Assembly (NCBI GenBank): GCA_013285705.1
Contig: JABDHA010000009.1
Location: 1-62,739, forward strand
Source: Acidobacteriota bacterium
GTDB lineage: Bacteria; Acidobacteriota; Terriglobia; Terriglobales; Acidobacteriaceae
Direction of reading: 5' to 3'
DNA length: 62,739 bases
The position numbers and the translations under genes were made by a program. The stretch's first letter is position 1. The number at the start of each line of letters is the position of its first letter. Below the pieces are notes generated by a model, which ran no database searches, had not been told where the DNA came from, and saw only the letters and a program-made list of their open reading frames with translations. Positions 19,295 through 28,195 of this stretch are shown here, in pieces.

Positions 19295-20065
19295 ATGGAA
19301 CCCCTCGTCATCGCCGGAAAAGCTTTTCAATCGCGACTCATTGTTGGTACAGGCAAGTACAAGGACGGCCCAGAGACGCAGGCCGCCATTGAAGCCTCCG
19401 GCGCGGAGATGGTTACCGTTGCCGTGCGCCGGGTCAATCTCGACCGCTCCAAGGAGTCGCTGCTCGACTACATCGATCCGCAGCGGTATTTCCTCCTTCC
19501 GAATACGGCTGGCTGTTACACCGCCGAGGAGGCCATTCGCGCAGCGCGCCTTGGGCGTGAAGTGGGAATCTCGGACTGGGTCAAGATCGAAGTCATCGGC
19601 GACCAGGCGACGCTCTATCCAGATGTGCAGGCGACGCTCGAAGCGACCCGTACATTAGTAAAGGAAGGCTTTACCGTTCTTCCGTATACTTCTGATGACA
19701 TTGTCTTTGCAAGACGCCTCATTGATGCGGGAGCGGCAGCTGTCATGCCGCTGGCAGCTCCCATCGGCAGCGGCCTCGGCATCCAGAACCGGGCGACACT
19801 GAGCATCCTCCGCGAAATGATTACAGAAGTCCCGCTGATCGTCGATGCGGGCGTAGGCACGGCCTCCGATGCTGCTCTGGCGCTGGAGCTGGGCGCGGAC
19901 GGCGTGCTCATGAACACCGCAATCGCCGGAGCTGCGAATCCGATTCTCATGGCCGAGGCGATGCAGCACGCCGTGCTGGCCGGACGCCAGGCCTATCTTG
20001 CGGGCCGCATGCCGCGCAAGTTGTACGCAACGGCTAGTTCTCCGCTTGAGGGGATTTCGCGATAG
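19295..20065 (+). CDS. thiG: Thiazole synthase
   Basis: Makes the thiazole phosphate of thiamine from deoxyxylulose phosphate, dehydroglycine and ThiS thiocarboxylate. The protein is 256 residues with a TIM barrel. The catalytic lysine is K97 in [11 protein letters not shown], and the phosphate loops [12 protein letters not shown] and [11 protein letters not shown] are present. The start looks leaderless (TACAAT, six bases, ATG). thiS, thiH/thiO and thiF are not adjacent and no TPP riboswitch consensus is visible, so the gene is separated from its pathway. Confidence 0.96.
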   Translation: MEPLVIAGKAFQSRLIVGTGKYKDGPETQAAIEASGAEMVTVAVRRVNLDRSKESLLDYIDPQRYFLLPNTAGCYTAEEAIRAARLGREVGISDWVKIEVIGDQATLYPDVQATLEATRTLVKEGFTVLPYTSDDIVFARRLIDAGAAAVMPLAAPIGSGLGIQNRATLSILREMITEVPLIVDAGVGTASDAALALELGADGVLMNTAIAGAANPILMAEAMQHAVLAGRQAYLAGRMPRKLYATASSPLEGISR

Positions 20066-20140
20066 GTCGCGGATAACGCAACAACGAAACTGTCATCCTG
20101 CCCCTGGGCCCAATACTGTCTTCCCTCAGACCGCATCAGC

Positions 20141-20146
20141 TACACT
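20141..20146 (+). promoter_or_regulatory. Candidate -10 box of a leaderless ruvC promoter
   Basis: TACACT ends eight bases before the ruvC ATG; no Shine-Dalgarno intervenes. Confidence 0.4.
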
Positions 20147-20154
20147 CAACCTCA

Positions 20155-20664
20155 ATGCGAGTTTTCGGCATTGACTGCGGAACGGAGTGCACGGGCTACG
20201 GTGTCGTCGAGTGGGACGATGCGCAGCGCGAGCCGCATCTTGTCTCGCTGGGGTGCGGTGGCATCCGGCTGCCGAAGAAGGAAACACTCTCGCAGCGGCT
20301 TGGGCTGTTATATGCAGAGCTGAACACGCTATTGGCCCTTCACCAGCCCGATGTCGTGGCGATTGAAGAGGTTTTCTACTCCGTCAACGCGAAATCGGCT
20401 CTGAAATTGGGACAGGTGCGCGGCGTGGCGCTGCTGGCTGCGGCCACCGCAAATCTTTCTGTAGCCGAATACGCACCCCTCACCATCAAATCAACCGTGG
20501 TTGGATACGGTCTGGCTCAAAAGGAACAGGTGCAGTTCATGGTGGCTCGATTGCTGCAACTGGCCACGACGCCTGAGCCGGCCGACGCAGCCGATGCTCT
20601 GGCCATTGCGATTTGCCACATCCACACCGCGCAAACACTTACCTTGCAGAGGGCGAATCGATAG
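20155..20664 (+). CDS. ruvC: Holliday junction resolvase RuvC
   Basis: Cuts four-way junctions made during recombination, with RuvAB. The protein is 169 residues with an RNase H-like fold. The acidic residues are D7 (FGIDCGTE), E71 (VAIEEVFYS), D144 and D147 (ADAADALAIAICH). The family stretch NAKSALKLGQVRG is intact. The next gene begins directly after the stop, so the two are co-transcribed. ruvA and ruvB are not in the window. Confidence 0.95.
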   Translation: MRVFGIDCGTECTGYGVVEWDDAQREPHLVSLGCGGIRLPKKETLSQRLGLLYAELNTLLALHQPDVVAIEEVFYSVNAKSALKLGQVRGVALLAAATANLSVAEYAPLTIKSTVVGYGLAQKEQVQFMVARLLQLATTPEPADAADALAIAICHIHTAQTLTLQRANR

Positions 20665-21348
20665 ATGATGAAGAAAGTTCTGTATGGCGTAGGCTTTTTC
20701 TGTATCTCTACTGGAAGCGTCTTCATCGCCGGGGCACAAAGCAGCACACCAGCGCGCATCCGCTTTATCTTCGAAAACCCCAAGCTGCAGCCGGCCAACT
20801 ACTCCATCGACATTAACGAGGATGGAAGCGGTCATTTTCGCTCCGAGCCGGGCAACGCCGCCGCTCCCGATGCTGAAGGGATTACTGCACAGCCGATCGA
20901 AGCCGCCATCACGATCGACGAGCCTCTGCGCAGCGTGCTCTTCAAAACCGCGCGCTCGCATAATTTTTTCAATGTGGCTTGCGAAACCACCAAGGTGAAG
21001 GTCGCCTTCACAGGCAAGAAGGCGCTCCAGTACACCGGCCCCGATGGCAACGGCTCCTGTACCTTTAACTGGTCGCGAGACCAGCAACTGATGAAGGTGA
21101 GCGATGACCTGATCGCGGTAGCCTTCACCCTCGAAGAGGGCCGCCGGCTCGCGGTGGAGCATGAGCACAGTCGCCTGAGCCTCGATGCTGAGCTCGAGGA
21201 GCTGCAGGATGCGGCCAAGTCAGGCCGCGCGCAGCAGATCCAGAACATTGCCCCACAGCTCGAGGCCATTGCCGCAGATGAGAAGGTGATGGAACGGGCA
21301 CGCAACCGGGCGCGCCAGCTTCTGGGAAAAGACGCCAAACCGAGCTAA
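20665..21348 (+). CDS. Exported protein of unknown function, coupled to ruvC
   Basis: A protein of 227 residues that I do not recognise. A signal peptide (KKVLYGVGFFCISTGSVFIAGAQ) is followed by a beta-rich middle (ARIRFIFENPKLQPANYSIDINEDGSGHFRSE) and a charged helical C-terminus (about residues 150-222). Two cysteines (VACETT and GSCTFNW) could pair. The ATG abuts the ruvC stop with no gap. The link to ruvC is positional; an exported protein is unlikely to act in recombination. Confidence 0.7.
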   Translation: MMKKVLYGVGFFCISTGSVFIAGAQSSTPARIRFIFENPKLQPANYSIDINEDGSGHFRSEPGNAAAPDAEGITAQPIEAAITIDEPLRSVLFKTARSHNFFNVACETTKVKVAFTGKKALQYTGPDGNGSCTFNWSRDQQLMKVSDDLIAVAFTLEEGRRLAVEHEHSRLSLDAELEELQDAAKSGRAQQIQNIAPQLEAIAADEKVMERARNRARQLLGKDAKPS

Positions 21349-21474
21349 AAAAGATTGCAACTTTGCCGTTTTTCATCCCGTCTAAGACTGGTTACAGTCG
21401 GATGACAAATGATGAAGCCTGACGGAATATTCGGTGTTCTAATAGTTGGCGGGGAGTGAGCAGGGCCCGGAAGG

Positions 21475-21494
21475 AGGTGTCGCATGCGACACCT
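21475..21494. promoter_or_regulatory. Perfect 20-bp palindrome over ribosome-binding site and start codon
   Basis: AGGTGTCGCATGCGACACCT is its own reverse complement. It contains the end of the AAGGAGG Shine-Dalgarno and the ATG (21484-21486) of the FecR-domain gene. As RNA, AGGUGUC and GACACCU would pair with the AUG in the loop. Confidence 0.6.
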
Positions 21495-23058
21495 GTCAGA
21501 TTGGCGGCATCATCGTTGGTCGCGCAACCTTATTTTTCAGTTTCTCTTTGCTTTGGCTGCAACTTCGTTTATTTTCGCCCAGAACAACAACGACAACAAC
21601 AATGTCCGCGCCGTGCGTATCAGTCATGTGGAAGGCACCGTCCAGCTGCTCGACAGCAGCGGCGTCGTCTTCGACCAGGTGCACGCGAATATGCCGGTCA
21701 CCGAGGGCATGCACATCAAAACCGGCGACGATGGCCGCGTGGAAGTGCAGTTTGAAGACGGCAGCGTCGCCCGTGAAACGCCGAACAGCGCTATCAGCTT
21801 CAACCAGCTGCAACGCACCAGCTCCGGCGACACCGTCACACAGCTCCGGGCTGATGCCGGGCTGACCTATTACGAGCTCAATAATCGCGGCGGCAAATAT
21901 TCCGTCCAGTTTGGACCCTACACGTTATCGGCGACCAAGAGCAGCATCTTCCGCGTTGGTGTCGATCAAAATCCCGCGCAGGTCGCGGTCATGCGCGGTG
22001 CGGTTCACATCGATACGACGAACGATGGCGGTCTCGACGTTCTCACCAGCCAGACGGCCACGCTCGATCTGAACGATGGATCAAGCTACGACGTAGCCCA
22101 GAACATCACCGCCGATTCCTGGGACCAGTGGAACTCCGATCGCGACCAGACTCTTGCGCAGATGGGCTCAAAAGCAACCATGGCGCGCGCCTTGACCGGA
22201 AGCCCGAACGACCCCGGCTGGAGCGATCTCGATTATTACGGCAACTGGTATGACATGCCCGGCTACGGTATGGGCTGGACGCCTGCAGGCGTCGGCGCGG
22301 GCTGGGACCCATTCGGCTCGGGATACTGGGGCTATTATCCGGCTTATGGTTATACGTTTATCTCCGGAAACCCCTGGGGCTGGTGGCCGTATCACTGCGG
22401 CGCCTGGAATTGGTTCAATGGGCCGGGTTGGATGTGGTTTCCCGGGAACTGCGGCTGGGGAGCGTATGGCAGCGGCTGGTATCCGGTAACCACGGTCTGG
22501 CGTTGCCCGCCAAACTACAGACCTCCTACGCGCCCGATTACGCCTGTACGCGGTCCTGTGCACATGCCTCCGCAGCACGCCTTGATTGCCGTCAACCGCA
22601 ATCCTGGCACTTTCCAGTTCCGCCCGGTAGACGGGAACAGGCCGGTGGCTACGCCAATTGAATTCGAGGGCAAGACGCTCCATCCGATTGAGTCATCGAT
22701 TCGTCCACGCGTGACCGGACCGCTGGGGGAGAGCTTCTCGGTCGCGTCGGGTTATGTACCGACGGCACAGTCTGGCGCCCGGTTCGGCGTGATACCGGCG
22801 GGAGGTGGCCGCACAACGTATCTGCCACCAGATGAGCCCCGCAATACCATGGCGCCTGCGTTCCCCAGGAATACGGTGGCGCCGCCTCCGCACTATGCAC
22901 CGCCACCGGCCTACCATCCCGCTCCCAGCAGCGGCGCGATGCCTTCTGGAGGTGCGCCGCACTACTCGGCTCCGTCGTCGATACCGTCAGCTCCACATAT
23001 GTCGTCGCCTCCGCCTGCGGCTGCGGCGCCATCGGGAGGCGGTTCGCGTCCTCACTGA
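21484..23058 (+). CDS. FecR-domain protein with DUF6600-like tryptophan/glycine-rich region
   Basis: An exported protein of 524 residues. The signal sequence follows a basic, His-rich start (MRHLSDWRHHRWSRN then LIFQFLFALAATSFIFA). Residues 40-200 form a FecR domain (GTVQLLDSSG...VTEGMHIKTGDDGRVEVQFEDGSVAR...FRVGVDQNPAQVAVMRGAV). Residues 240-345 are rich in Trp, Gly and Tyr (DYYGNWYDMPGYGMGWTP, WGYYPAYGYTF, GWWPYHCGAWNW), the DUF6600 pattern. The rest is proline-rich and low in complexity. It is common in acidobacteria and probably periplasmic or cell-surface; no sigma or TonB partner is adjacent. Translation may be controlled by the palindrome at its start. Confidence 0.85.
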   Translation: MRHLSDWRHHRWSRNLIFQFLFALAATSFIFAQNNNDNNNVRAVRISHVEGTVQLLDSSGVVFDQVHANMPVTEGMHIKTGDDGRVEVQFEDGSVARETPNSAISFNQLQRTSSGDTVTQLRADAGLTYYELNNRGGKYSVQFGPYTLSATKSSIFRVGVDQNPAQVAVMRGAVHIDTTNDGGLDVLTSQTATLDLNDGSSYDVAQNITADSWDQWNSDRDQTLAQMGSKATMARALTGSPNDPGWSDLDYYGNWYDMPGYGMGWTPAGVGAGWDPFGSGYWGYYPAYGYTFISGNPWGWWPYHCGAWNWFNGPGWMWFPGNCGWGAYGSGWYPVTTVWRCPPNYRPPTRPITPVRGPVHMPPQHALIAVNRNPGTFQFRPVDGNRPVATPIEFEGKTLHPIESSIRPRVTGPLGESFSVASGYVPTAQSGARFGVIPAGGGRTTYLPPDEPRNTMAPAFPRNTVAPPPHYAPPPAYHPAPSSGAMPSGGAPHYSAPSSIPSAPHMSSPPPAAAAPSGGGSRPH

Positions 23059-23065
23059 GTCGATC

Positions 23066-23095
23066 AAAGGCTGCCGCTATGCGGCAGCCTTTGGT
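23066..23095 (+). terminator. Intrinsic terminator of the FecR-domain gene
   Basis: AAAGGCTGCCGC-TAT-GCGGCAGCCTTT, a perfect 12-bp inverted repeat, then TTGGTTT, eight bases after the stop codon. Confidence 0.8.
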
Positions 23096-23142
23096 TTCTG
23101 TGGACGACTCGGCAGTTTTACGGTTGTCGCAGTGAGAGCGCC

Positions 23143-23182
23143 GTCATTCTGACGACCATCGGGAGGAAGAATCCCAACGATA
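23143..23182 (+). repeat. Dispersed repeat family B copy
   Basis: GTCATTCTGACGACCATCGG ... GAAGAATCCCAACGATAG, between convergent genes and after the terminator. Confidence 0.85.
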
Positions 23183-23265
23183 GGTGGCGGAATCGAAATC
23201 GCTTTGATTCTCCACTACGCTCAGAAAGATATTTGTGCCGGGTACCCCATCGAAGCGCCTGGCTT

Positions 23266-24078
23266 TCAACGGCCGTGCAGCGCACGATAGAGCCTCGCCG
23301 ACTCTTCGAGTGGCAGCGCTTCAGCACGCGCCTGCAACGAAACTCCGGCACGCTCCGCGGCCTGGCTGACAACGGCAGCCTCATACCCCGCAGCGCGCAG
23401 ATTGTTCTGCATCGTCTTGCGCTTTTGCGCGAAGCACTGTCGCAGAAATGCGATGAAGCCCTCGGCATCGACACCCAGATCCTCAAAGCGCGGAGCAAAC
23501 GTCAGCCGCAAGACGCTCGAGTAAACCTGTGGCGGAGGCGAAAAAGCTTCCGGCGGAAGCGTCATCAGGTTTTCTACGCGGGCATAGAGTTGCGTCGTCG
23601 CCGAGAGCACTCCATAATCGCTGCTTCCCGGCGCAGCCGAGACGCGGTCAGCAACCTCACGCTGCATCATGACCACCGCGCGGGAAATTGCATCGTGATA
23701 GCGAAAGAGATGCAGCAGAATATCCGACGTAATGTAGTAAGGAAGATTGCCGACGACCATCAGCTTTTCATCGCCAGCGCGAAGCAACTTTTCATCGTGG
23801 TTGCGAAGCGAATCGAGATCGACAGTCAGAATGTCCTGCTCGATCACGCGGACCGGTCTTTCCGCAAATCGTTGCCGCAGGCTGGCTGCCAGTTCGCGGT
23901 CCAGCTCGACCGCAATCAGTCTGGAGGTTTTCTGCGCAAGCAGCTCGGTGATCGCCGCCTTGCCGGGACCGATTTCAACCACCGTCTTCCCCGAAATATC
24001 GCCTAATGCCTCGACGATGCGAACGCGAGCGTTGTGGTCGGCAAGAAAGTTCTGACCCAATTTTGCTTTCTGCGGCAT
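23266..24078 (-). CDS. rsmA: 16S rRNA (adenine-N6,N6) dimethyltransferase
   Basis: RsmA (KsgA) dimethylates two adjacent adenines in the 3'-terminal helix of 16S rRNA late in 30S assembly. The protein is 270 residues. The start KAKLGQNFLADHNA, the SAM motif VVEIGPGKAAITELL and the catalytic NLPYYI are intact. The C-terminal helical domain (LRQCFAQKRKTMQNNLR) is also typical. It is a single gene on the minus strand, convergent with the FecR gene and divergent from glgA. Confidence 0.96.
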   Translation of the reverse strand: MPQKAKLGQNFLADHNARVRIVEALGDISGKTVVEIGPGKAAITELLAQKTSRLIAVELDRELAASLRQRFAERPVRVIEQDILTVDLDSLRNHDEKLLRAGDEKLMVVGNLPYYITSDILLHLFRYHDAISRAVVMMQREVADRVSAAPGSSDYGVLSATTQLYARVENLMTLPPEAFSPPPQVYSSVLRLTFAPRFEDLGVDAEGFIAFLRQCFAQKRKTMQNNLRAAGYEAAVVSQAAERAGVSLQARAEALPLEESARLYRALHGR

Positions 24079-24180
24079 CTTAAATAAGTTGTTATCCTGA
24101 GCAGGCTCACACTATCCATGCATCACGCACTTGCATGAACAGCAGCCTTCATCATACGAACAAAACGGGAGCGGTCGTAC

Positions 24181-25635
24181 ATGCACATTGTTTTCGTCGC
24201 GTCAGAATGCGCGCCTTTTGTTAAAACCGGCGGCCTTGCCGATGTCATCGGCGAGCTTCCACGGGAAATCGCCAAGCATGGTCACCAGGTGACAGTGTAT
24301 GTGCCTTATTATCGCCAGGTGCAGAGCCATGTGAAGGAAAAGAAGATCGCCATTCCCAGCATCACGATTCCTTTTGCGTATTACAACCGCTTTGTCACGG
24401 TGGTCGACGGCGGCAAGCGCGATGGCGTGCAGTACTATTTCATCGACTGCCCGGAGCTCTTCGATCGCGAAGAGCCCTATGGCCCGCAGACCGGCGAGTA
24501 TACCGATAACTGGGAGCGCTTCGGCCTCTTCTGCCGCGCCGTGCTCGAAGCGAGCAAGCAGCTTGGCGTGCCCGACCTCTTCCATGCGCACGACTGGCAG
24601 GCGGCCATGCTCTCCGTCTATCTGCGCACGGTATATTATTTCGACTCGGCCCTACGCAATGCGGGCACTGTCCTTACCATCCACAATGCCGGATATCAGG
24701 GCTGGTTTCCGCCCGCGACCACTGAGAACCTGCTGCTGCCGTGGGATATTTTTACCGTCGACAAGCTCGAGTTCTACAACACCTTTAACTTCCTGAAGGG
24801 CGGTATTGTTTACTCCGATGCGCTAACTGCCGTTAGCCCTACCTATGCCAAAGAAATTCAGACACCGGAGTTCGGCAACGGGATGGAAGACTCGCTGCAG
24901 AAGCGTGCCGCCGACCTGTACGGCATCCTGAATGGAGTGGATTACGCCAAGTGGAATCCGGAAACCGACGGCAAAATCGCCGCGCATTTCTCTCCCAAAG
25001 ACCTGAGCGGAAAAGCTGAATGCAGACGCGACCTGCTCCATGCCTTCGGCGCTCCCCATGTGGGGGAAGACACCGCCGTGCTGGGTATCCTCTCGCGTTT
25101 TGTAACGCAAAAGGGATTTGATCTTACCGCGCAGATCGTCGAACGCCTGACCTTTGAGAACATCTTCCTGGTCGTGCTTGGAACCGGCGAAGCCTATTAC
25201 GAAAACCTCTTCAAGTCGCTGCATGACCGGTTTTCGCACAAGATGTCCGTCCGCGTCACCTACGACGAAACGCTGGCACATAAGGTCGAGGCCGGTTCCG
25301 ATATCTACCTGATGCCCTCGCGCTATGAGCCCTGCGGCCTCAACCAGATCTACAGCCTGAAATATGGGACTGTGCCGGTCGTCCGCGCCACCGGCGGACT
25401 TGTCGACACCGTCGAGGAATGGAATCCGGAGACTCGCACCGGAACCGGCTTTAAATTCTACGGCTATGAGGCCGACGATTATCTGAAAACCGTACAGCAC
25501 GCGCTCGCCGTCTTCCACGACAAGGATGCGTGGCACACACTGATGCGCAATGGCATGGCGCAGGATTTTTCCTGGACCAAGCCGGCCGAAGAGTACATCA
25601 AGGTGTATGAGGAAGTAGCACGGCGGCGGAATTAG
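24181..25635 (+). CDS. glgA: Glycogen synthase (ADP-glucose)
   Basis: A GT5 glucosyltransferase that extends alpha-1,4-glucan from ADP-glucose. The protein is 484 residues. The ADP-glucose motif KTGGLADV begins at K15, the acceptor region FHAHDWQAAM is present, and the C-terminal lobe has MPSRYEPCGLNQIYSLKYGTVPVVRATGGL, with the catalytic glutamate in EPCGL. No glgB, glgC or glgP is adjacent. The gap to the next gene contains only repeats. Confidence 0.96.
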   Translation: MHIVFVASECAPFVKTGGLADVIGELPREIAKHGHQVTVYVPYYRQVQSHVKEKKIAIPSITIPFAYYNRFVTVVDGGKRDGVQYYFIDCPELFDREEPYGPQTGEYTDNWERFGLFCRAVLEASKQLGVPDLFHAHDWQAAMLSVYLRTVYYFDSALRNAGTVLTIHNAGYQGWFPPATTENLLLPWDIFTVDKLEFYNTFNFLKGGIVYSDALTAVSPTYAKEIQTPEFGNGMEDSLQKRAADLYGILNGVDYAKWNPETDGKIAAHFSPKDLSGKAECRRDLLHAFGAPHVGEDTAVLGILSRFVTQKGFDLTAQIVERLTFENIFLVVLGTGEAYYENLFKSLHDRFSHKMSVRVTYDETLAHKVEAGSDIYLMPSRYEPCGLNQIYSLKYGTVPVVRATGGLVDTVEEWNPETRTGTGFKFYGYEADDYLKTVQHALAVFHDKDAWHTLMRNGMAQDFSWTKPAEEYIKVYEEVARRRN

Positions 25636-25661
25636 TGGCCGTTTTAACCGTGTAGAGAATT

Positions 25662-25783
25662 GTCATCCTGAGCCACACGGACTCGTCCGCAACCGCGCTG
25701 TCATCCGCAGCCACTCCGTCCTCCTCAGGCTCCCTGTCATCCTCAACGCTGTCATCCTGAGCGCAGCGAAGGATCTGCTTTTC
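25662..25783 (+). repeat. Family A repeat preceded by a ladder of partial heads
   Basis: GTCATCC heads occur at 25662, 25700, 25736 and 25751. Only the last continues into the full unit, GTCATCCTGAGCGCAGCGAA then GGATCTGCTTTTC. Confidence 0.75.
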
Positions 25784-25809
25784 GTACACTCAGCACAGGC
25801 TGCGTGCAC

Positions 25810-27201
25810 TCACGATGACAAACTCGCCGTCCCGTACTTCCGCCGAATCACGAGAAACAACGGAATCCCGGCGAGAATAATACCCGTGCCGATCAGCGAG
25901 TTGCGCAGATTCTCCGCATACGAGAAATAAAGCAGCACGGCAGAAGCAAGCACGAAGAGCGCCGGAAGCACCGGATATCCCCACACGCGGTAGGGACGCG
26001 GCGTATCGGGCTGCCGCTTGCGATACACGAAGATCGTCGTCGCCGTGATCATGTAGAAGAGCCATTCGGCGAAGATGGCCAGCTCAAAGAGCTGCTGGAA
26101 GCGTCCCACGACAAGCAGCAGCAGCGTGCTGAGCACGGCTTGAACAACCAGGGATGTGGACGGGCTCTGAAAGCGCGGATGGATATACGCCATCTTTTGA
26201 AAGAAGAGCCGGTCGCGAGCGGCGGCGAAGGGGATGCGCGCACCCGACATAATTGTGCCGTTGAGAGTGACAAATATGCTCAACGCCATGGCGGCTGAAA
26301 CCAGCACCGCTCCGGCATGCCCGGAGACGACGGCCATGGCCGCCACCGCAGGGCGCGGCGAGGCGGCGATCTGCGCCGCAGGCAGAATGTACTGGATGGC
26401 AGCGTTCGTCGCCATATAGAGCGCCCCCACGATGAACAGTCCGGCGATGAGCGCAATGGGCAGACTGCGCTCCGGACGCTTCACCTCGCCCGCGACCATG
26501 GTGAGATCGTTCCAGCCGTCATAGGCCCACAGCACGGCAATCATGGCCACCATGAAGCCGCCGAATCCGCCCTGCGAGCCGGTAAACGACGTGTTGAAGT
26601 TCTTGAGCGAACCGGTGTGCGAGGTAAAGCAGAAGACGGCAATGATGACGATCAACACGCCCTTCAGCCACGTAAAGAACAACTGAAAGTCCCCTGCCTT
26701 CTTGATGCCGAGGTAGTTGAGTCCCGTAATGAGCCAGGTTGCAGCGATGGCGAAGAGCTGCGACCAGTAGAGGACGGTCGATCCGTGAAAGACGGGCTGT
26801 TCCAGCCACGCAAACACTCCGAAGATGGCGAGCGTGCGCGCGAGACCGCTGGTCACGCTGGCAATGGACGCGGGCTTGGCCACGGCAAACCATGTCCACA
26901 TGTAAAGGAATGCCGGCAGGTCCCCGTACGCTTTGCGAATGTACACATACTCGCCGCCGGCGTAAGGCATCATCGCGCCCAGCTCGGCGTAGGTCATCGC
27001 GCCAAAGAGCGAGAGCAGACCGCCCACGATCCAGGCAAGATAGACAAGGCCGGAATTGCCGACCGCGCCCATCATCTCGTGCGGCACAAGAAAAATGCCG
27101 CTGCCGATGATGGTCCCGACTACGATGGCGGTGGCGTGCGACGTGCCTAGGACGCGCGGCAGATCAGGCGTTTGTTGTGTAACTTCCTGCGTTGTGGCCA
27201 A
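25810..27201 (-). CDS. APC-family amino acid permease
   Basis: An inner-membrane transporter of 463 residues with about twelve membrane spans. TM1 carries GTIIGSGIFLVPHEMM, the substrate-binding kink of the APC superfamily. Other conserved blocks are AMMPYAGGEYVYIRKAYG and ALWAYDGWNDLTMVAGEVKRPER. The last two resemble LAT/y+L-type exchangers such as SteT, so amino-acid exchange is likely, but the substrate is not fixed by the sequence. It starts MATTQEVTQQTPDLPRVLG. It is a single gene, and the 156 bases upstream separate it from the ABC ATPase. Confidence 0.92.
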   Translation of the reverse strand: MATTQEVTQQTPDLPRVLGTSHATAIVVGTIIGSGIFLVPHEMMGAVGNSGLVYLAWIVGGLLSLFGAMTYAELGAMMPYAGGEYVYIRKAYGDLPAFLYMWTWFAVAKPASIASVTSGLARTLAIFGVFAWLEQPVFHGSTVLYWSQLFAIAATWLITGLNYLGIKKAGDFQLFFTWLKGVLIVIIAVFCFTSHTGSLKNFNTSFTGSQGGFGGFMVAMIAVLWAYDGWNDLTMVAGEVKRPERSLPIALIAGLFIVGALYMATNAAIQYILPAAQIAASPRPAVAAMAVVSGHAGAVLVSAAMALSIFVTLNGTIMSGARIPFAAARDRLFFQKMAYIHPRFQSPSTSLVVQAVLSTLLLLVVGRFQQLFELAIFAEWLFYMITATTIFVYRKRQPDTPRPYRVWGYPVLPALFVLASAVLLYFSYAENLRNSLIGTGIILAGIPLFLVIRRKYGTASLSS

Positions 27202-27357
27202 CGAGTAAGACTCCTGAGAATCTTTATAAACTGTCGAGAGGCGCGGAAAACATCAATCTTCTCACGCACTCTCTTCAGCCCTCGCAAAATAAGCCGGCAA
27301 GATCGACGCCGAGTTGGCCCAGTCTCTTCACAGAACGCAGGAAATGAGCCTCGTGTC

Positions 27358-28149
27358 CTACCAGCTGTGCCAATACCCATCGCGTTCGGTCAGCGTCACC
27401 TCTACGCCGAACAATTGCCTTAGCTGCGCCGCCGTAATCAGCTCGTGCCTCGGCCCATCCGCAACAATGCGCCCGGATCGCATCATGATGACGCGGTGGA
27501 TCTCAGGCAAAATGTCAGCCAGATGATGCGTCACCATAATGATCCCTGTCCCCTGCTGCGCGACCACGCGCAGAGCGTCGCGCAGCTCCCGCTGCGCGGC
27601 AATATCCAGCGCATTCGATGGCTCATCGAGCAGCAGCATGGACGGCTTGTGGACAAGGGCGCGCGCAATCATGATGCGGCGCTGCTCCCCGGCAGACATC
27701 TCCCCGACCAGCTTGTTGGCCAGATGCGTAGCCTCCATTAAAGCCATCGCTTCCTCGGCGCGCTCCCGCATTTCGTCCGTGATATGCAGATTGGGCCAGA
27801 TCGTCGACGCCGAAAAGAAGCCGGCGACCACCACATCACGGCCTTTTGAGACGGGCGTCCGCTCGCCCGGCAAATCAGCCGACACTACCCCCAGGTATTT
27901 GCGCAGCTGCGAAACATCCCAGCGCTCGCGCCCCAGCAGAGTGCAATGCATCTCCGGAGTGAAGATCGGGTAGCACTCGCACGTAATCGTCTTGATCAGC
28001 GTCGACTTGCCGCATCCGTTGGGGCCAAGGATGGCGACATGCTCACCGCTCGCAATCGTCAGGTTGATGTTGTGCAGCACAACCGTATCGCCCCGCGCAA
28101 CGCTGACCTGCTGCATGCGCAAAAATTCTGCTGAAGCCTCGAGTGACAA
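27358..28149 (-). CDS. Stand-alone ABC transporter ATP-binding protein
   Basis: An ABC ATPase of 263 residues. Walker A is GPNGCGKST, the signature is MSAGEQRRIMIARAL, Walker B is MLLLDEPSNALD and the switch is VTHH. The closest pattern I recall is the iron(III)/molybdate ModF/YlmA-type ATPase, which often has no permease gene next to it; none is seen here. The signature has A in place of the second G (SAGEQ rather than SGGQ). It diverges from argJ with 46 bases between the starts. Confidence 0.88.
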   Translation of the reverse strand: MSLEASAEFLRMQQVSVARGDTVVLHNINLTIASGEHVAILGPNGCGKSTLIKTITCECYPIFTPEMHCTLLGRERWDVSQLRKYLGVVSADLPGERTPVSKGRDVVVAGFFSASTIWPNLHITDEMRERAEEAMALMEATHLANKLVGEMSAGEQRRIMIARALVHKPSMLLLDEPSNALDIAAQRELRDALRVVAQQGTGIIMVTHHLADILPEIHRVIMMRSGRIVADGPRHELITAAQLRQLFGVEVTLTERDGYWHSW

Positions 28150-28195
28150 TCTTTATCCCTTCTTAATTGGTATCTTGTTTAGAGTAATATCAACA

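Noticed and set aside
19295-20065. thiG as part of a thiamine operon with a TPP riboswitch
   Set aside because: No thi genes flank it, the start looks leaderless and no riboswitch core is seen upstream.
25662-25783. CRISPR array
   Set aside because: The recurring GTCATCC heads are only 7-10 bases, unevenly spaced and belong to the dispersed repeat family; no cas genes are present.
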